In this document: in pieces, positions 13,977 to 16,491 of the stretch
Numbering within the stretch: the first letter of the stretch is position 1
Layout of the letters: the number at the start of each line of letters is the position of its first letter
Source: JAJZQD01 sp021847735
GTDB lineage: Bacteria; Bacillota; Thermincolia; Thermincolales; UBA2595
Assembly: GCA_027324025.1 (NCBI GenBank)
Contig: DAHVYW010000132.1
Coordinates: 1-16,491, forward strand
DNA: 16,491 nucleotides
Direction of reading: 5' to 3'
Made by a program: the position numbers and the translations under genes
The notes under the pieces: generated by a model
Seen by the model: the letters and a program-made list of their open reading frames with translations, nothing else
Told to the model about the DNA's origin: nothing
Database searches by the model: none

Positions 13977-15134
13977 AAGGCGGGCCCGATAACCCTGGCC
14001 CTTGGACTGATATTTTTTGGAGGCGTGCTTCTCATTTCGAATGTATCAGGAATCGGTTTCCTGGAGTCTGCTTTAAAACTCTGGCCCACCCTGCTAATTG
14101 GGCTGGGAATAGAATATTTTGTGAAAAGTTACATCAATAGAGGTCAAAGTGACCAGGAAGGTTCGGTCAGGTTCCATCTACCCACCGTAATCATAATTCT
14201 TCTGGTAACGCTTATCGGTTACTCCGGCCAGCAAGTTGCCGGATTGTTTAAAGGAAACCAATTAAACACCTTCATTAATGAAGCAATTGCAGGGACTAAT
14301 TTTAACTACAAGTACAATTTTGAGAGTAAACCCATTGACGTAAAATCGGGGGTCACAAAAGTAAAGGTTGATAACCTCCAAGGCAAGGTTGACTTGGTAC
14401 CCAGCCCGGACGGAAAGCTTCGCGTCTTTGCCACTATTGTAGCCTGGGGGCCCTCGGAAGCGGAGGCCAAGAGAAGGGCCGAAGTAGTTAAAATTGATAT
14501 CAGTGAAGGAGATGTAATAAATATTTCCCATACCCCGCTCCCCAGTTATAACAACCATCGTCCGGCGGATGTTGCATACCGCCTTCAGGTACCTAAAGGA
14601 ATAAGTGTGGGGGTGGCCAGTGAGAATGGAAATATCATGGCTGACAGTCTAGAGGTCAACCTTGACATAAGAGCAGCAAACGGTGAGGTTGCCTTGGCGG
14701 CTATTAAAGGAAACGTAACGCTCAACGGACAAAACGGTCAAGTATCGTTAGATAACATAGACGGAACTCTGGATGCCCGGATGCTCAATGGAAATTTAAG
14801 AATAAAAGATGTATCCAAAGATATCCGGGCCCAAAATGAGAACGGAACAATTGATGTTTCAAGTACCAGACCAGTTTCGTCAAAGTATGACTTAAGCAAC
14901 AGGACAGGGGAAATCATCGTCCGGATTCCGGAGGCATCTGACGCAACTGTTTCAGCCCGGACGGGAAACGGATTAATAACAGGGTCGTTAATTCTCAAAA
15001 CCGACAATGTTAACCTGGGCGGCAGTACAGAACCACCGGGGTCTGGTGCAAAGGTTGGCGTCGTACTGGGGACCGGGAAAGGCAGTATCAATCTATATAA
15101 CGAAACCGGTAGAATTGTTGTTGACAAAAATTGA
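13953..15134 (+). CDS. DUF4097 beta-helix protein with three N-terminal TM segments (envelope-stress type)
   Basis: A 393-residue membrane protein. TM segments lie at about 11-29, 42-57 and 77-91 (LiaI/LiaF-like), then an outer or cytosolic DUF4097 domain from about 130 to the end, built of short beta-strand repeats with recurring N-G turns ('ENGNI', 'ANGEV', 'QNGQV', 'LNGNL', 'ENGTI', 'RTGEI'). DUF4097 proteins such as those of YvlB/LiaX type accompany cell-envelope stress regulators; the exact task is unknown. The start is doubtful: GTG at 13953 lies inside repeat copy 2, so the first eight residues (MESWNWDK) come from the repeat, and no Shine-Dalgarno precedes it. The next in-frame GTG is near 14025, inside TM1. 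A strong RBS and ATG at 13850 are in another frame, separated by the insertion. The body shows no stop or frameshift, which suggests it is still made or was hit recently. A terminator follows. Confidence 0.75.
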   Translation: MESWNWDKKAGPITLALGLIFFGGVLLISNVSGIGFLESALKLWPTLLIGLGIEYFVKSYINRGQSDQEGSVRFHLPTVIIILLVTLIGYSGQQVAGLFKGNQLNTFINEAIAGTNFNYKYNFESKPIDVKSGVTKVKVDNLQGKVDLVPSPDGKLRVFATIVAWGPSEAEAKRRAEVVKIDISEGDVINISHTPLPSYNNHRPADVAYRLQVPKGISVGVASENGNIMADSLEVNLDIRAANGEVALAAIKGNVTLNGQNGQVSLDNIDGTLDARMLNGNLRIKDVSKDIRAQNENGTIDVSSTRPVSSKYDLSNRTGEIIVRIPEASDATVSARTGNGLITGSLILKTDNVNLGGSTEPPGSGAKVGVVLGTGKGSINLYNETGRIVVDKN

Positions 15135-15171
15135 GTTGACCATAGTTCCTGACCGGGCAAGTGAATTTGAG

Positions 15172-15214
15172 ATGCGGGTTGGAGGCTTGTTTAAGCCTCC
15201 AACCTGCATTTTTT
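15172..15214 (+). terminator. Strong intrinsic terminator after the DUF4097 gene
   Basis: ATGCGGGTTGGAGGCTT (15172-15188) pairs over 17 positions with AAGCCTCCAACCTGCAT (15193-15209), one of them G-U, around GTTT, and runs into T6 (15209-15214). Confidence 0.92.
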
Positions 15215-15241
15215 AGAAAGGCGTTCACCATTTTTGGCGCT

Positions 15242-15249
15242 CATACATA
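15242..15249 (+). promoter_or_regulatory. Possible sigma-E-type -10 element before yunB
   Basis: CATACATA matches most of the mother-cell sigma-E -10 consensus CATACANT, about 25 bp before the TTG start. No convincing -35 partner was found at the expected distance, so the call rests on the -10 match and on yunB being a sporulation gene. Confidence 0.25.
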
Positions 15250-15274
15250 TATTGATATGTGGAGGTGAACTGCC

Positions 15275-15934
15275 TTGTTAAATCAGCCCCGTTTTCCCAT
15301 CAAGATTCTGGTGGTTGTAATTATTCTGGTGCTGATTGTATTAATCCCATTTGGAATTGTAGAAAGTAACCTTAAACCTACAATTTTGGCGGTAGCCAAA
15401 GCCCATGCCGAACAAATTGCGGTCCAGGCAATTCAAAACGCCATCAATGAAAAAGTGGCAAAGTCAGTTGAATACAAAGACCTCATATTTATCCGTACAG
15501 ATAACCGCGGCCGTGTTGTTCTCATGCAGGCCAACACTATAAAAATTAACAGTCTGGCTGCCGAAACAACCCTGGACATTCAGAAAAGCCTTGCTAAACT
15601 TGAGGGAAAAGTAATACCGATACCTATCGGCCAAGTGCTTAAAAGCCAGCTGCTTGCCGCTTACGGACCGAAAATACGGGTTACTCTTGTACCTATTGGA
15701 ACTGTAAAAGTAAAGGTTATCGATGATTTTCAGCAGGCAGGAATTAACCAGACCCGTCACCGCCTATTCCTGAATGTTACGGGTAAGGTAAAGATAATCA
15801 TACCTCTTGTCAGCGAATATGTTGAAGTGTCATCCCAGGTGCCTATAGCTGAAACAATAATTGTGGGTGAAGTACCGCAGACATATCTGAATGTGGATTT
15901 AAGCAAAGGCTCAGCCAGTAGTTTAGGTGAATAA
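15275..15934 (+). CDS. yunB: Sporulation protein YunB
   Basis: YunB is a membrane-anchored protein needed for normal sporulation in Bacillus subtilis; its molecular role is unclear. The 219 residues start with a basic segment and one TM helix (about 10-27), then the family pattern 'NLKPTILAVAKAHAEQIAVQAIQNAINEKV', 'GRVVLMQANTIKINSLAAETT', 'IPIGQVLKSQLLAAYGPKIRVTLVPIG' and the C-terminal 'RHRLFLNVTGKVKIIIPL' and 'QVPIAETIIVGEVPQTYLNVDL'. The start is TTG at 15275, chosen for GGAGGTGA at 15261-15268. It is a single gene between the DUF4097 terminator and the rRNA leader region. It is good evidence that the host is an endospore former. Length is slightly shorter than B. subtilis YunB. Confidence 0.9.
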   Translation: MLNQPRFPIKILVVVIILVLIVLIPFGIVESNLKPTILAVAKAHAEQIAVQAIQNAINEKVAKSVEYKDLIFIRTDNRGRVVLMQANTIKINSLAAETTLDIQKSLAKLEGKVIPIPIGQVLKSQLLAAYGPKIRVTLVPIGTVKVKVIDDFQQAGINQTRHRLFLNVTGKVKIIIPLVSEYVEVSSQVPIAETIIVGEVPQTYLNVDLSKGSASSLGE

Positions 15935-16012
15935 ACGTTCCCGAAATGGTTTCTCGACGTTTAAAGCCGGGGGGGGGGGGTGCGTTATTATAAATGCGCA
16001 ACCTCCGGCCCT
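15932..16012 (+). terminator. Hairpins after yunB, including one with a G12 tract
   Basis: The first hairpin pairs TAAACGT (15932-15938, overlapping the yunB stop) with ACGTTTA (15957-15963), with an inner GAAA/TTTC stem. The second pairs the GCCGG at 15966-15970 and TGCG (15981-15984) with CGCA and CCGGC at about 15996-16012, and contains a run of 12 G at 15969-15980. No T-tract follows either, so termination is uncertain. Confidence 0.4.
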
Positions 16013-16174
16013 AAATCGGGAGTAAACGACCGGTTTGGTCCTTCAACCGGCAGGAAAACAAAGTTAAAAATTAAGAAAGCCAACATAAAACACTGGCGAT
16101 GATACATAATATATACGAAACAAAACATTTTAGGTAACATTTGTTGAAATTGTGCTAAAACATGTGAAATCCCC
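16013..16174. other. AT-rich gene-free region upstream of the rRNA promoters
   Basis: No coding frame is credible here. There is a hairpin CCGGTT/AACCGG at about 16031-16051, then about 100 bp of A/T-rich sequence (16060-16170) with A-tracts, which would suit an UP element for the following rRNA promoters. That role is inferred. Confidence 0.4.
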
Positions 16175-16204
16175 TTGACAACGCAGACCCCGGTATGATA
16201 TAGT
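16175..16204 (+). promoter_or_regulatory. rRNA operon promoter P1
   Basis: Perfect TTGACA (16175-16180), an 18-bp spacer and TATAGT (16199-16204) with an extended TG at 16196-16197. A closer TATGAT at 16194 would give only 13 bp and was not chosen. Confidence 0.65.
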
Positions 16205-16276
16205 TGTCCATGTCGGTCGCCGCGGGAAAAGCGGTGGCAGCAGGTATTCGGAAGATGAAAAACACCGAAAACTCTG

Positions 16277-16306
16277 TTGACAAAAACTTATACAGTATGG
16301 TAAGAT
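16277..16306 (+). promoter_or_regulatory. rRNA operon promoter P2
   Basis: Perfect TTGACA (16277-16282), an 18-bp spacer and TAAGAT (16301-16306) with TG at 16298-16299. The -10 box and the 27 bases behind it are duplicated at P3. Confidence 0.7.
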
Positions 16307-16333
16307 AAAGTTCCGCGGTTGAGAGACGGCGGG
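16299..16333 (+). repeat. Direct repeat in the rRNA promoter region, copy 1
   Basis: 35 bp from GGTAAGAT to GACGGCGGG, repeated at 16377-16411 with a single mismatch (A/G at the ninth base). It spans the -10 box, the likely transcription start and the first transcribed bases. Confidence 0.9.
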
Positions 16334-16355
16334 CGAAAAAACCAGTAATTACCTG

Positions 16356-16384
16356 TTGACTCGCAAGAGTGAGCGTGGTAAGAT
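16356..16384 (+). promoter_or_regulatory. rRNA operon promoter P3
   Basis: TTGACT (16356-16361), a 17-bp spacer and TAAGAT (16379-16384). It is the second copy of the P2 core region, one base shorter in the spacer. Confidence 0.65.
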
Positions 16385-16411
16385 GAAGTTCCGCGGTTGA
16401 GAGACGGCGGG
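16377..16411 (+). repeat. Direct repeat in the rRNA promoter region, copy 2
   Basis: 34 of 35 bases equal 16299-16333, offset by 78 bp. The sequence upstream of the -10 box differs apart from the TGTTGAC -35 core. Confidence 0.9.
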
Positions 16412-16491
16412 ACAGCCAACGGTCCTTGAAAACTGAACAGTGAGAGAGAGAGAGATGGTTGAAGAAGCCAATAGACGTTAGCCAAGAGCTA
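16412..16491 (+). ncRNA. rRNA operon leader (rRNA itself beyond the window)
   Basis: The segment contains GGTCCTTGAAAACTGAACAG at 16421-16440, the hallmark of Firmicute rRNA leader and spacer sequences upstream of mature rRNA, followed by a (GA)7 run at 16442-16455 and GTTAGCCAAGAGCTA at the window edge. With the tandem promoters it marks the 5' end of an rrn operon reading rightwards. The 16S start motif is not within the window, so 16S as first gene is inferred. Confidence 0.65.

Noticed and set aside
16288..16485. Minus-strand 65-codon frame with repeated PPSLNRGT peptides
   Set aside because: The peptide repeat is simply the antisense reading of the duplicated rRNA promoter block; it lies over promoters and leader.

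Overview
The window looks like a chromosomal segment from a spore-forming, Gram-positive Firmicute, most like the Peptococcaceae / Desulfotomaculum-Pelotomaculum type of clostridia. The reasons are the zapA-polX-mutS2 neighbourhood known from Bacillus and clostridia, a YunB-type sporulation protein, strong AGGAGG-type ribosome binding sites with several TTG/GTG starts, and a Firmicute-type rRNA leader. The genus is an inference.

Left part (1-9240, all + strand): the 3' end of zapA (cell division), then polX (DNA polymerase X with a PHP domain), an Nif3/DUF34-family metal-binding protein, a long double-module U32 'peptidase' of the RlhA (23S rRNA hydroxylation) type, mutS2 (Smr-endonuclease MutS paralogue) and a DUF2148 cysteine-motif protein. 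The genes share a genome-maintenance and translation-quality theme. They are not one tight operon: hairpins or terminators and candidate promoters separate zapA/polX, nif3/U32 and mutS2/DUF2148, while U32 and mutS2 are 18 bp apart and probably co-transcribed.

Middle (9240-12098): three consecutive stem-loops, including an 18-bp-stem hairpin of 89 nt, lie between the convergent DUF2148 gene and a minus-strand class A penicillin-binding protein with an unusual C-terminal tail of three cysteine modules. The divergent promoters of pbp and tyrS are both readable between 11949 and 12019.

Right part (12098-16491, + strand): tyrS with a clear terminator; then a decayed-looking envelope-stress-type locus made of an ECF sigma region-2 fragment, a two-TM DUF5668-like piece and a three-TM DUF4097 protein; then yunB; then about 550 bp without a gene that ends in tandem promoters and the leader of an rRNA operon whose first rRNA lies beyond the window.

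The most interesting structure is a ~117-bp three-hairpin repeat present twice in the same orientation (8527-8643 and 13859-13976). The second copy sits directly behind a strong RBS and ATG and now carries the start region of the DUF4097 gene. It may be a non-autonomous mobile palindromic element, or less likely a duplicated cis-acting RNA. No CRISPR array, complete transposase gene, tRNA or prophage gene was seen.
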